NCBI RefSeq assembly: GCF_000019085.1
Contig: NC_010321.1
Coordinates: 1,995,001 to 2,059,000, forward strand
Length of the DNA: 64,000 nucleotides
Reading direction: 5' to 3'
DNA from: Thermoanaerobacter pseudethanolicus ATCC 33223
Lineage (GTDB): Bacteria; Bacillota; Thermoanaerobacteria; Thermoanaerobacterales; Thermoanaerobacteraceae
The notes under the pieces: generated by a model
Databases searched by the model: none
What the model saw: the letters and a program-made list of their open reading frames with translations, nothing else
Told to the model about the DNA's origin: nothing
Part shown: positions 25,551 through 32,915 of the stretch, piece after piece
Layout of the letters: the number at the start of each line of letters is the position of its first letter
Position numbering within the stretch: the first letter of the stretch is position 1
Position numbers and translations under genes: made by a program

Positions 25551-25553
25551 TTT

Positions 25554-26552
25554 CTACTCCTTGCGCTCTTTTAACTGTAATTTTTCTTTTACTTCTTTAT
25601 TTACTAAATACTTTGGCCAGTAGCCCAGCAACACATCAGCAACACCCTGCGCAGCTTTAGTCCTTAATTCAGCCTCGGATTCTTCAGAATACCAGGCAAC
25701 GTGGGGAGTAATAATCACATTATCCATTTTTAAAAGAGGATTATCACTTGGGGTCGGTTCTTGTTCAAGCACATCCAAACCTGCTCCGGCAATGCGTTTT
25801 TCTTGTAACGCCTTTATTAATGCTTTCTCATCAATCACTGGTCCTCTTGCTGTGTTGATTATAAAAGCACTCGGCTTCATCAAACCAATTTCCGTTTCTC
25901 CAATCAAATGATACGTCTTCTCGGTTAAAGGTGCATGCACAGAAACAAAATCGGACTTAGACATTAATTCTTCTAAACCCACTAAAGTTGCACCATATGG
26001 TTCTACATCTTCTTGGGTAATGTAAGGATCATACACTAAAATATCAAAACCAAATGGCCTTGCTTTTTCGGCTAAGGTTCTGGGAATACGTCCAAAACCT
26101 ACTAGTCCTAAAACTTTGCCCCTCAGACGGTAAATAGGTTTGCTTATCTTAAAATCCCATGTACCCGCTTTCACTGCATTATTCATTAAAACTACTTTAC
26201 GCGCACAGCCCAACAATAAGGCCAAGGCATGGTCAGAAACTTCATCCATACAATAATCCGGAACATTAACAACACAAATACCTCTCGCCGTAGCAGCTTT
26301 TATATCAATAGTATCAACTCCAATACCATAACGAGCAATTACTTTGCATTTATCTAAAGCCTCAATAACACGTCGGGTAATTTTTGCATATTGATTAATT
26401 AATCCATCCGCATCCTTACAAGCCAAAATTAATTCCTCTTCAGTTTTGCACTGGGCAGGCACTAAGGTAATGCCAGCCTTGCTTAAAACTTCCTCTTCAT
26501 ACTTGAGGTTTGCATATTCAAAATCGGTAACTACAACTTTTAATTGACTCAT
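25554..26552 (-). CDS. D-isomer-specific 2-hydroxyacid dehydrogenase
   Basis: 332 residues. NAD-dependent reduction of a 2-keto acid, possibly 2-ketogluconate, hydroxypyruvate or a related sugar acid. The catalytic Arg is in NTARG, the Glu follows in LDVLEQEP and the His in ITPHVAW. The dinucleotide loop reads GFGRIP: the usual third Gly is replaced by Pro, an oddity. Upstream partner is a KDPG aldolase gene, 37 bases away. Substrate is inferred from the sugar-acid operon. Confidence 0.85.
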   Translation of the reverse strand: MSQLKVVVTDFEYANLKYEEEVLSKAGITLVPAQCKTEEELILACKDADGLINQYAKITRRVIEALDKCKVIARYGIGVDTIDIKAATARGICVVNVPDYCMDEVSDHALALLLGCARKVVLMNNAVKAGTWDFKISKPIYRLRGKVLGLVGFGRIPRTLAEKARPFGFDILVYDPYITQEDVEPYGATLVGLEELMSKSDFVSVHAPLTEKTYHLIGETEIGLMKPSAFIINTARGPVIDEKALIKALQEKRIAGAGLDVLEQEPTPSDNPLLKMDNVIITPHVAWYSEESEAELRTKAAQGVADVLLGYWPKYLVNKEVKEKLQLKERKE

Positions 26553-26589
26553 ATTACATCACCTCTTTAAGATTTTTATGACTTCTATT

Positions 26590-27234
26590 TTAATTTGTTT
26601 TGCGTGCCCGCTTCACTTCTTCAACCAATTGACGAGCTTTTTCAGTTATTAATTCCCATTTACCCTCTTGAATCATCTGGCGGGAAACTAAAGAGCCTCC
26701 TACCCCAACTACGTCAACGCCAGCTTTAATAAAATCGGCAATATTATGCAAATCTATTCCTCCAGTAGTCATTAAAGGAATATGTCCTAATGGTCCGCGT
26801 ATATCCTTGATATACCCGGGGCCCAAGATACTAGCTGGGAAAACCTTAATCATATCAGCGCCTAATTCATATCCTTTAACAATCTCTGTAGGAGTCATAC
26901 CACCGGGAATAACAATTTTTCCATATCGTTTGCTAACGGTTATAACATCTGGATGTAGGCTTGGAGATACTATAAATTGTGCACCCGCTAAAATTGCCAT
27001 ACGGGCCGTTTCTCCATCCATTACTGTACCTGCACCCAGCAAAATCTCATCCCCGAATCTTGTCGCCAAGTCCTTTATTACATCAATTGCCCGGGGAGCA
27101 TCAACAGTGATCTCAATAATGCTAATCCCACCTAACATTAAAGCTTCAACCAATCTATGGGCAGTCTCAAATTGAACTCCTCGAACAACTGCCACCAATC
27201 CCTGTTCCTTTAGTCTTACTAAATCATTCTTCAT
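26590..27234 (-). CDS. eda: KDPG/KHG aldolase (second copy)
   Basis: 214 residues, class I aldolase splitting 2-keto-3-deoxy-6-phosphogluconate (or the 6-phosphogalactonate epimer) into pyruvate and glyceraldehyde-3-phosphate. The Schiff-base Lys lies in DMIKVFPAS; LLGAGTV and MTTGGID phosphate-site motifs are present. Its ATG overlaps the KDG kinase stop by 4 bases. A paralogue lies at 28948, so the two copies may act on different epimers. Confidence 0.93.
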   Translation of the reverse strand: MKNDLVRLKEQGLVAVVRGVQFETAHRLVEALMLGGISIIEITVDAPRAIDVIKDLATRFGDEILLGAGTVMDGETARMAILAGAQFIVSPSLHPDVITVSKRYGKIVIPGGMTPTEIVKGYELGADMIKVFPASILGPGYIKDIRGPLGHIPLMTTGGIDLHNIADFIKAGVDVVGVGGSLVSRQMIQEGKWELITEKARQLVEEVKRARKTN

Positions 27235-28190
27235 CGATCAATCCCCTCCCTCTCTCCCATGAATACTAAAACCTCATCCATTGTTGGTAAACCTTCAACA
27301 TCGCCTATAACTGTAGTCACAATTGCACCTACTGCATTAGCAAGCCTTACAGCTTTTTCTAAACTGTAACCTTTGAGCAATCCTGTTACAAAACCAGCCG
27401 CAAAGCCATCTCCTGCACCAATGGGATCTACTACTTTCTCAATGGGAAACCCAGGAATAAATTTACTCTCAGACTTCGTTGCATAGTAAGCTCCTTGTTT
27501 CCCCATCTTCACTACAACAGTACCTACCCCTAATCCTAAAAATTTGGCAGCTATCTTCTCCGGTTCCCTCTCCCCTACTAATATCTCTCCTTCGCTCACT
27601 CCCGGTAATACAATATCCGCTTGAGCCGCTAACTCCATTATTACTTCTCTTGCTCGTTCCTTGCTCCATAGTTTTAAACGAATGTTTGGATCAAATGTAA
27701 TTTTTACACTCCTACTCTTCGCTATTTTTATCGCTTCTTTTACCGTCTGGTAGCACGACTCACTTAATGCCGGAGTAATTCCAGTAAGATGTAAGTATTT
27801 TGCTGAACCAATATAATCAGGATCAAGGTCTTCCGGTCTGAGCCGGCTCGCAGCTGAACCACGCCTATAATAGTAAACTCTACTCTCGCCGTATTCTCTT
27901 CGCTCCTTAAAATATACAGCCGTCGGCGCATCTGGATCAAATTTTACCCTGGATGTATCCACCCCTTCTCCCCGTATAAATGACAAAATATATTTCCCAA
28001 ACTCATCATTTCCTAGTTTGCTAATCCAACCTGCCCTATGCCCTAACCTCACTATACCAATGGCAAAATTAGATTCAGCACCACCAATCTGTTTAATAAA
28101 CTTGTTAACATATCTAAGGGGGCCAGAAATTTCTGGAGTCATGAGAACCATTGTTTCTCCAAGAGTAACTACATCTAGCATCTTCTTCAT
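27231..28190 (-). CDS. kdgK: 2-keto-3-deoxygluconate kinase (PfkB family)
   Basis: 319 residues. It makes KDPG from KDG and ATP. The PfkB signature GGAESNFAIGIVRLG and the catalytic DPIGAGDGFAAGF are present. Start overlaps the FAH-family gene by 4 bases (ATGA); an in-frame ATG three codons later has better RBS spacing and may be the real start. The neighbouring aldolases make KDG kinase much more likely than ribokinase or fructokinase. Confidence 0.9.
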   Translation of the reverse strand: MKKMLDVVTLGETMVLMTPEISGPLRYVNKFIKQIGGAESNFAIGIVRLGHRAGWISKLGNDEFGKYILSFIRGEGVDTSRVKFDPDAPTAVYFKERREYGESRVYYYRRGSAASRLRPEDLDPDYIGSAKYLHLTGITPALSESCYQTVKEAIKIAKSRSVKITFDPNIRLKLWSKERAREVIMELAAQADIVLPGVSEGEILVGEREPEKIAAKFLGLGVGTVVVKMGKQGAYYATKSESKFIPGFPIEKVVDPIGAGDGFAAGFVTGLLKGYSLEKAVRLANAVGAIVTTVIGDVEGLPTMDEVLVFMGEREGIDR

Positions 28191-28951
28191 CTCCCTTCAA
28201 CTACATAATTTTGAAGGTTTCCTATACCTTCGATTTTTGCTTTAATGTGGTCCCCTGGTTTTAGAAATCCAGCCCCAGGAGGAGTACCTGTAATAATAAC
28301 GTCACCAGGATTTAAGGTCATAATGCCCGAAATATAGGACACTAATGTTGGTACATCAAATATCATGTCAGATGTTTTCCCTCTTTGAGTTTTAGTGCCA
28401 TTCAAATACATTTCAAGTTCCAAGTTGCTTGGGTCTAAATCGGTCACAATCCATGGACCAAGAGGTAAAAAAGTATCATACGATTTAGCTTTGGTCCAGG
28501 GACCTCCCGTCATTTTATCCTTAGCTGTCAGGTCATTGGCAATTGTATAACCAAAAACATGTCTTAATGCTTCATCTCTACTTACATTTTTTACAGTATC
28601 TTTTATTACCACAGCCAATTCTACTTCATAACCAAGTTCCTTTACATCAGGAGGATAAACAATATTTTCCTCCGGGCCAATCACTGCCGAGGGTGGTTTT
28701 AAAAATATTACCGGTTCTTGAGGAACTTGAGCATTGAGCGCTGCAACATTTGAGTAGTAATTTAATCCCACCCCGATAATCTTGCTTGGAACCACTGGAG
28801 ACAATAACTTAACTTCCTCAAGAGGGTATTTTGTTTCGGTTGCTTTCCAATCATCAAAAATATTGCCTTCTATTACATGTACAATTTGATTATCTAGAAC
28901 TCCGTAAAAAACCTCGTTGTTTGTTTTAAAACGAACAAAGGTAGTCATCAT
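28187..28951 (-). CDS. Fumarylacetoacetate hydrolase (FAH) family protein
   Basis: 254 residues. The C-terminal FAH fold shows GVGLNYYSNV, YEVELAVVIKDT (metal-binding Glu residues) and GDVIITGTPPGAGFLKPGD. Family members cleave or isomerise acylpyruvates, for example 2,4-diketo-3-deoxy sugar acids or hydroxyheptadienedioate. In a KDG operon a role on a diketo-deoxy sugar acid is plausible but unproven. Coupled by 4-base overlaps at both ends. Confidence 0.85.
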   Translation of the reverse strand: MMTTFVRFKTNNEVFYGVLDNQIVHVIEGNIFDDWKATETKYPLEEVKLLSPVVPSKIIGVGLNYYSNVAALNAQVPQEPVIFLKPPSAVIGPEENIVYPPDVKELGYEVELAVVIKDTVKNVSRDEALRHVFGYTIANDLTAKDKMTGGPWTKAKSYDTFLPLGPWIVTDLDPSNLELEMYLNGTKTQRGKTSDMIFDVPTLVSYISGIMTLNPGDVIITGTPPGAGFLKPGDHIKAKIEGIGNLQNYVVEGR

Positions 28952-29592
28952 CCGTCACCTCCTTTCCGCACCTCGCGAATTATTTTTAAATACTGCTCTG
29001 TTTTTCTCTTTATCTCATTATATCTCCCATCTTGAACAATCTTGTTATTTACCAAATCACTCCCTATCCCTAAAGCTATTGCCCCAGCTCTTAAAAAATC
29101 AGCTGCATTTTTAAGGTTAATCCCGCCTACCGCCATCATCTGCAAATTAGAATACGGTCCTAATATATTTGAAAAATATTCTGCTCCAAGTGTACTTGCT
29201 GGAAAAACCTTTACCATCTTTACTCCCAATTGCAAGGCTTGCGTGATTTCAGTAGGGCTCATTACCCCTGGAATCACATCTTTTCCATAGAGATTTCCTA
29301 TCTCCACAACTTCCTTAGAAAAGTGAGGCATGAGAATATATTGGGCTCCCGCTAATATTGCTAACCGGGCCGTTTCCCTATCTAGTACTGTGCCTGCACC
29401 TATCAACAATTCCTTACCAAAGCTGTCTCTTAACTTGCTGATCATTTCTATCGCACCGGGAGTATTGCAAGTTACCTCAACCGCTTTGCAGCCTCCCTCT
29501 GCTAAAGCCTCAACCACCGGAATTAAGTATTCTTCTTCTGTGCCTCTAATAATAGCAACAAGCCCAGTTTCAGCAATTAATGATAAACTCAT
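28948..29592 (-). CDS. KDPG/KHG aldolase (first copy)
   Basis: 214 residues from ATG 29592, which lies 6 bases after GAGGTG (a GTG at 29601 is in frame but less likely). Schiff-base Lys in KMVKVFPAST; LLIGAGTVLD and MMAVGGINL are conserved. Similar to but clearly distinct from the copy at 26590, so an old duplication or separate acquisition rather than a recent copy. First gene of the tight overlapping group; the operator-like palindrome at 29640 lies just upstream. Confidence 0.9.
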   Translation of the reverse strand: MSLSLIAETGLVAIIRGTEEEYLIPVVEALAEGGCKAVEVTCNTPGAIEMISKLRDSFGKELLIGAGTVLDRETARLAILAGAQYILMPHFSKEVVEIGNLYGKDVIPGVMSPTEITQALQLGVKMVKVFPASTLGAEYFSNILGPYSNLQMMAVGGINLKNAADFLRAGAIALGIGSDLVNNKIVQDGRYNEIKRKTEQYLKIIREVRKGGDG

Positions 29593-29639
29593 TTCGTTCA
29601 CCTCATTAATTATTTTAACAATACAAATAAATGTTTCAC

Positions 29640-29662
29640 ATTACAAAATATTGTTTTGCAAT
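29640..29662. promoter_or_regulatory. Candidate IclR/KdgR operator
   Basis: ATTACAAAATATTGTTTTGC followed by AAT: 23 bases, symmetric at 9 of 11 pairs, about 48 bases upstream of the first aldolase. It shares the block ACATTACRAAAYA with the site at 32530. Confidence 0.5.
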
Positions 29663-29713
29663 GGTCGCAAAAAAACAAGTCAAATTCTACCCAAATTAAA
29701 CTTAAATTTTTAA

Positions 29714-30487
29714 TTACCCTGAATAACCAAGGCGTTGCGATATTTTTTTGGTAATCTCTTTAACTTTAACCGCTAGCCCAGGAACTTTTTCCCAAGTTAC
29801 ACGATACTCTGGACCAGAAATACTCACAGAAGCTACAACCTGTCCAGTATAATCAAAAATAGGAGCAGCAACACAACGAATGCCTTCTTCATGTTCTACA
29901 TTATCGATAGCATATCCTAATCTTCTAATTTCTTCTAAGTGCTTAAGCATTTCTTCTAAGCTGGTTATTGTATTCGGCGTTTTTCGAGGTAGGCCTTTAG
30001 TCTTTAAAATACTAATAGCTTCCTCTTGCGGCAAAAACGCTAATATTGCTTTTCCTACCGCAGTACAATGAACCGGAGCACGTTTGCCTATTTGCGAGTA
30101 CATTTGAATAGTATTGTGAGACTCGACTTTGTCAATATAAACTATTTCCCCATCTCTTAATACACAAAGATGCACTACTTCATTTGCAAATTCCATTAAT
30201 TCTTCTAAATACTGGCGAGCTACTTCTCTAAGCTCCAAATTATTTAAAATATTACTACTAAGCTCAATTATTTTTAAACCTAACTTGTATTTTTCATTTT
30301 CTTTTTCTTGCTCCACGTAACCCCATTTTGCAAGGGTACTTAAAAGGCGGTAAACAGTACTTTTAGGAAGATCAACCTCGCGAGCCAGTTCAGTAACTCC
30401 TAAACCGTTTGGGTTTTTCCCTAAAACCTCAAGAATTTTTAAGGCTCTCTCCAAAGATTGAACCGCTGTTATGTTGCTTTTTTCCAT
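29714..30487 (-). CDS. IclR-family transcriptional regulator (KdgR-like)
   Basis: 257 residues. N-terminal winged helix GLGVTELAREVDLPKSTVYR and the C-terminal effector domain with VHCTAVGKAILAFLP and RRLGYAIDNVEHEEG motifs. IclR members in such operons sense KDG or related sugar acids; that is the likely role here. It lies inside the cluster between TRAP and aldolase genes, about 120 bases upstream of the aldolase group, in the same orientation. Confidence 0.92.
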   Translation of the reverse strand: MEKSNITAVQSLERALKILEVLGKNPNGLGVTELAREVDLPKSTVYRLLSTLAKWGYVEQEKENEKYKLGLKIIELSSNILNNLELREVARQYLEELMEFANEVVHLCVLRDGEIVYIDKVESHNTIQMYSQIGKRAPVHCTAVGKAILAFLPQEEAISILKTKGLPRKTPNTITSLEEMLKHLEEIRRLGYAIDNVEHEEGIRCVAAPIFDYTGQVVASVSISGPEYRVTWEKVPGLAVKVKEITKKISQRLGYSG

Positions 30488-30511
30488 TTTTTCACCCCTT
30501 TAAAAGGTGGT

Positions 30512-31131
30512 TTAATCTACAAACCAGTTAAGAGGAACCATAACTAATTTAGGGAATAAAATCATTAACAGAAGCACAGCCATTTCTACTATTAAAAATG
30601 GAATAAGTTTTTTAACAAGGTCGGTCATTGAAATTTTACCTATGCCGCAACCTACATATAGAACAGTTTCAACCGGTGGAGTTATTAGACCTATAACAAG
30701 GTTCAATACCATAATGAGCCCAAAATAAATAGGGTCGATACCTGCACTTTTTACTAGTGGTAATAATATCGGTGCAAAAATTAATACTGCCGGCGTTAGA
30801 TCCATTACCATTCCTAAGAACAGGAGAGAAAGATATTAATTACTATCAAAAGCATTAATTTTGAGCTAATAAGGCCCGAGAAAACATTAACAATAGCTTG
30901 AGGCAACTGTGCAGTAGATATTACCCACGCAACACTCATAGCAGTTGCTGCAACTAATAAAACCTGCCCAGTGGTTTTTGAGGCATTTATTAAAACCTTG
31001 GGGAAATCTTTTATTTTTAACTCTTTGTAAACAAAGAGGGAGATAATAAAAGCATATACTACTGCAATTGCACCCGCTTCTGTTGGCGTTACAATACCTA
31101 GTCGAATACCGCCAACTATAATAATCGATAT
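30512..31131 (-). pseudogene. TRAP transporter large permease (DctM), truncated and frameshifted
   Basis: The C-terminal half of DctM: IIIVGGIRLGIVTPTEAGAI, then TTGQVLLVAATAMSVAWVI, then a shift. Near 30825 the expected INIFLLFLGMVMD is broken by an extra CT dinucleotide; the remaining 99 codons (MVMDLTPAVLIFAPILLPLV onward) are in the new frame. The N-terminal half is missing and the fragment starts 5 bases after the LarA-like gene ends. No DctP or DctQ gene remains. Confidence 0.85.
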
Positions 31132-31135
31132 TTAA

Positions 31136-32419
31136 TTAAAACAGGTTACCATTTTCATCAAATTTTAATGGTTCTGGATTACTTAAAATTTCAATTTGCG
31201 GATTATTCATTGCTTCTGGTAAAAGAGCTTCCGAAATATAAATCTCATTTAGATACAAAGTATTTTTAATCCGCACAATACGAAGTTGTTCACTATTCAA
31301 ACAATAAGAAGTTTTTATTGCACATTTTATCGCATATTCATCATTAGGCATAACCATTGGTATACGTACAGTTGGGGGAAAAGCAGCAGTTATAGCATTG
31401 ATATACGTTTTTGCCATGTTAATATTCTCATAAACGCGCATTGTTGTAATATCAGCAGCGCCTATACCATTCCCATTCCCTTCAGTTTCCTTAGTTAGAC
31501 CTAAAACAACAATTCTCTCTACTTCAACTTCACCATAGGCAAACTTTGTTGAAAAACGCCCCGTCACATTCGGGTCCATTCCATCACCACTGATGTCTTT
31601 TCCAATTTCATCAACAATTAAAATATCTAAAGGGTTAAACAAAATTTTGGGCATCAAACTTTTTGCAGTTTCTAACAACTTAGGTTCCCTTTCCAATATT
31701 TCAGAACCAGGAATTGCTTGAATCTGAGCAGTTTGATGATAAGCATTCTCTAAAATAGCCACTCCAAAAAGTATATTTGCCTTTTCAAATATAATCTTAC
31801 TAAATTGAATAAGGCGTTGATCAAAGTTTTTCATACTTAACTGGTGACAAGCTTCAGCTCCCTTTTGTTTCCCTAATCCAATTACACTCATCTTAATTAG
31901 TCCACTTTCAATTATACCCCTAAAAGCAGTATGAGGCTTAATTCTATTTACAAGAACTACACCATCAGCCGCAAGTGCATATTTATCAATATAAACTGGT
32001 GTTCCTTCTACCACACCTATCTGTTCAACATCCATAGAAGATAATATTGGCACTCCCATTGTCTGCTCAGTTATGCCGAATTCTGCTAACACTTGTTTTT
32101 GTCCTTCGGCAGTGGCCCCTCCATGGCTACCCATAGCCGGTATAATAAATGGCTCAACCCCTTGACTCTTCAGAAAGTCAATCGTAGCCTTAACAATTTT
32201 AGCAAGATTAGTAATACCACGACTCCCTACCGCAACTGCTACTTTCATACCAGGTTTAAGTAATTGCTTAATTTTTTCGTTACTGAGCTCTCTAACAACA
32301 GTATCATTAATATTTTCTACAACTGGGGCACTAAAGACTTGTCTCACCTTTAAAAACTTTGGTATCTTTACTTCAGATAAGATTTTCTCAATTTCTTTGA
32401 AATCACCTAAAACAGACAT
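31136..32419 (-). CDS. LarA-family (DUF2088) nickel-pincer racemase/epimerase homologue
   Basis: 427 residues. LarA uses a nickel pincer nucleotide bound to a Lys and a His to racemise lactate; homologues act on other 2-hydroxy acids, including D-gluconate. Here His99 (AMGSHGGAT), His163 (RIKPHTAF), Lys176 (ESGLIKMS) and His192 (AEACHQ) are candidates; the Lys-His spacing of 16 equals that of LarA K184/H200 as I remember it. RBS GGAGG upstream. In this KDG operon a sugar-acid 2-epimerase role is attractive. No larB, larC or larE gene is in the window. Confidence 0.75.
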   Translation of the reverse strand: MSVLGDFKEIEKILSEVKIPKFLKVRQVFSAPVVENINDTVVRELSNEKIKQLLKPGMKVAVAVGSRGITNLAKIVKATIDFLKSQGVEPFIIPAMGSHGGATAEGQKQVLAEFGITEQTMGVPILSSMDVEQIGVVEGTPVYIDKYALAADGVVLVNRIKPHTAFRGIIESGLIKMSVIGLGKQKGAEACHQLSMKNFDQRLIQFSKIIFEKANILFGVAILENAYHQTAQIQAIPGSEILEREPKLLETAKSLMPKILFNPLDILIVDEIGKDISGDGMDPNVTGRFSTKFAYGEVEVERIVVLGLTKETEGNGNGIGAADITTMRVYENINMAKTYINAITAAFPPTVRIPMVMPNDEYAIKCAIKTSYCLNSEQLRIVRIKNTLYLNEIYISEALLPEAMNNPQIEILSNPEPLKFDENGNLF

Positions 32420-32434
32420 TTTACATGTACCTCC

Positions 32435-32518
32435 TTAGGAGAACCATTTCAATGGTACCATAACTAAATCCGGGAATAAGATCAATAATAACAACGCAAT
32501 CATTTCAACAATCAAGAA
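32435..32518 (-). pseudogene. 3' remnant of a second DctM gene
   Basis: 27 codons read FLIVEMIALLLLILFPDLVM and then VPLKWFS-stop, closely matching the C-terminus of the other DctM remnant (FLIVEMAVLLLMILFPKLVM). Upstream sequence switches at once to promoter-like DNA with an operator, so nearly the whole TRAP operon has been deleted. Confidence 0.8.
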
Positions 32519-32529
32519 AGATGTTCTAC

Positions 32530-32549
32530 ATTACGAAACAATATTTCAT
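32530..32549. promoter_or_regulatory. Second candidate IclR/KdgR operator
   Basis: Contains GAAACAATATTTC (32535-32547), symmetric at 5 of 6 pairs. It shares TGTT-N2-ACATTACRAAAYA with the site at 29640 and lies directly before the DctM remnant and the LarA-like gene. Confidence 0.4.
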
Positions 32550-32621
32550 TTCTCTCTGTTCGTAATTTTACTCTAAAGCAATGTTGTTGTCAATACCAAA
32601 TATTTGTTTTTTTGGTTCTAG

Positions 32622-32849
32622 ATTGAATATGTTTCCTACAAGCATCTCAAAGAATTTAGTAGAGATTTTAAACCTGTATACCAAGCCGCTAATGAAGAGA
32701 TTGCAAGAGATGAATTTGAAAAACTTAAAAGCAAATGGCAGAATACTTATCCATATGCAATAAAAAGTTGGGAAAATAACTGGGATGCCGTTAAAACCAT
32801 CATTAATAAAACAATCTTTTTCAATTTAACTCCTCCAACTATATCTTAA
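32622..32849 (+). mobile_element. Remnant of an IS256-family (mutator-type) transposase gene
   Basis: 75 codons on the plus strand: VSYKHLKEFSRDFKPVYQAA through KSKWQNTYPYAIKSWENNW then DAVKTI, a well-known IS256-family segment. N- and C-terminal parts, including the DDE residues, are missing, and the last 15 codons do not fit the family. No inverted repeats recognised. It fills most of the otherwise gene-free stretch 32519-32915. Confidence 0.8.
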
Positions 32850-32876
32850 TTTAATAATAGCACATTTTATAAAAAA

Positions 32877-32909
32877 AGCATACTTGAAAGCTATGCTTTC
32901 AAGTATGCT
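32877..32909. terminator. Bidirectional terminator downstream of the penicillin-binding protein gene
   Basis: 15-base perfect arms AGCATACTTGAAAGC (32877-32891) and its complement (32895-32909), with T runs on both sides. Confidence 0.9.
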
Positions 32910-32915
32910 TTTTTC

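Noticed and set aside
30512-30811. Intact 99-residue membrane protein
   Set aside because: It is only the C-terminal end of DctM; matching sequence continues upstream in another frame.
31136-32419. True lactate racemase LarA
   Set aside because: Motifs belong to the wider DUF2088 family and differ from the LarA HTRPTP-type sequences; the pathway context is sugar acids, not lactate.
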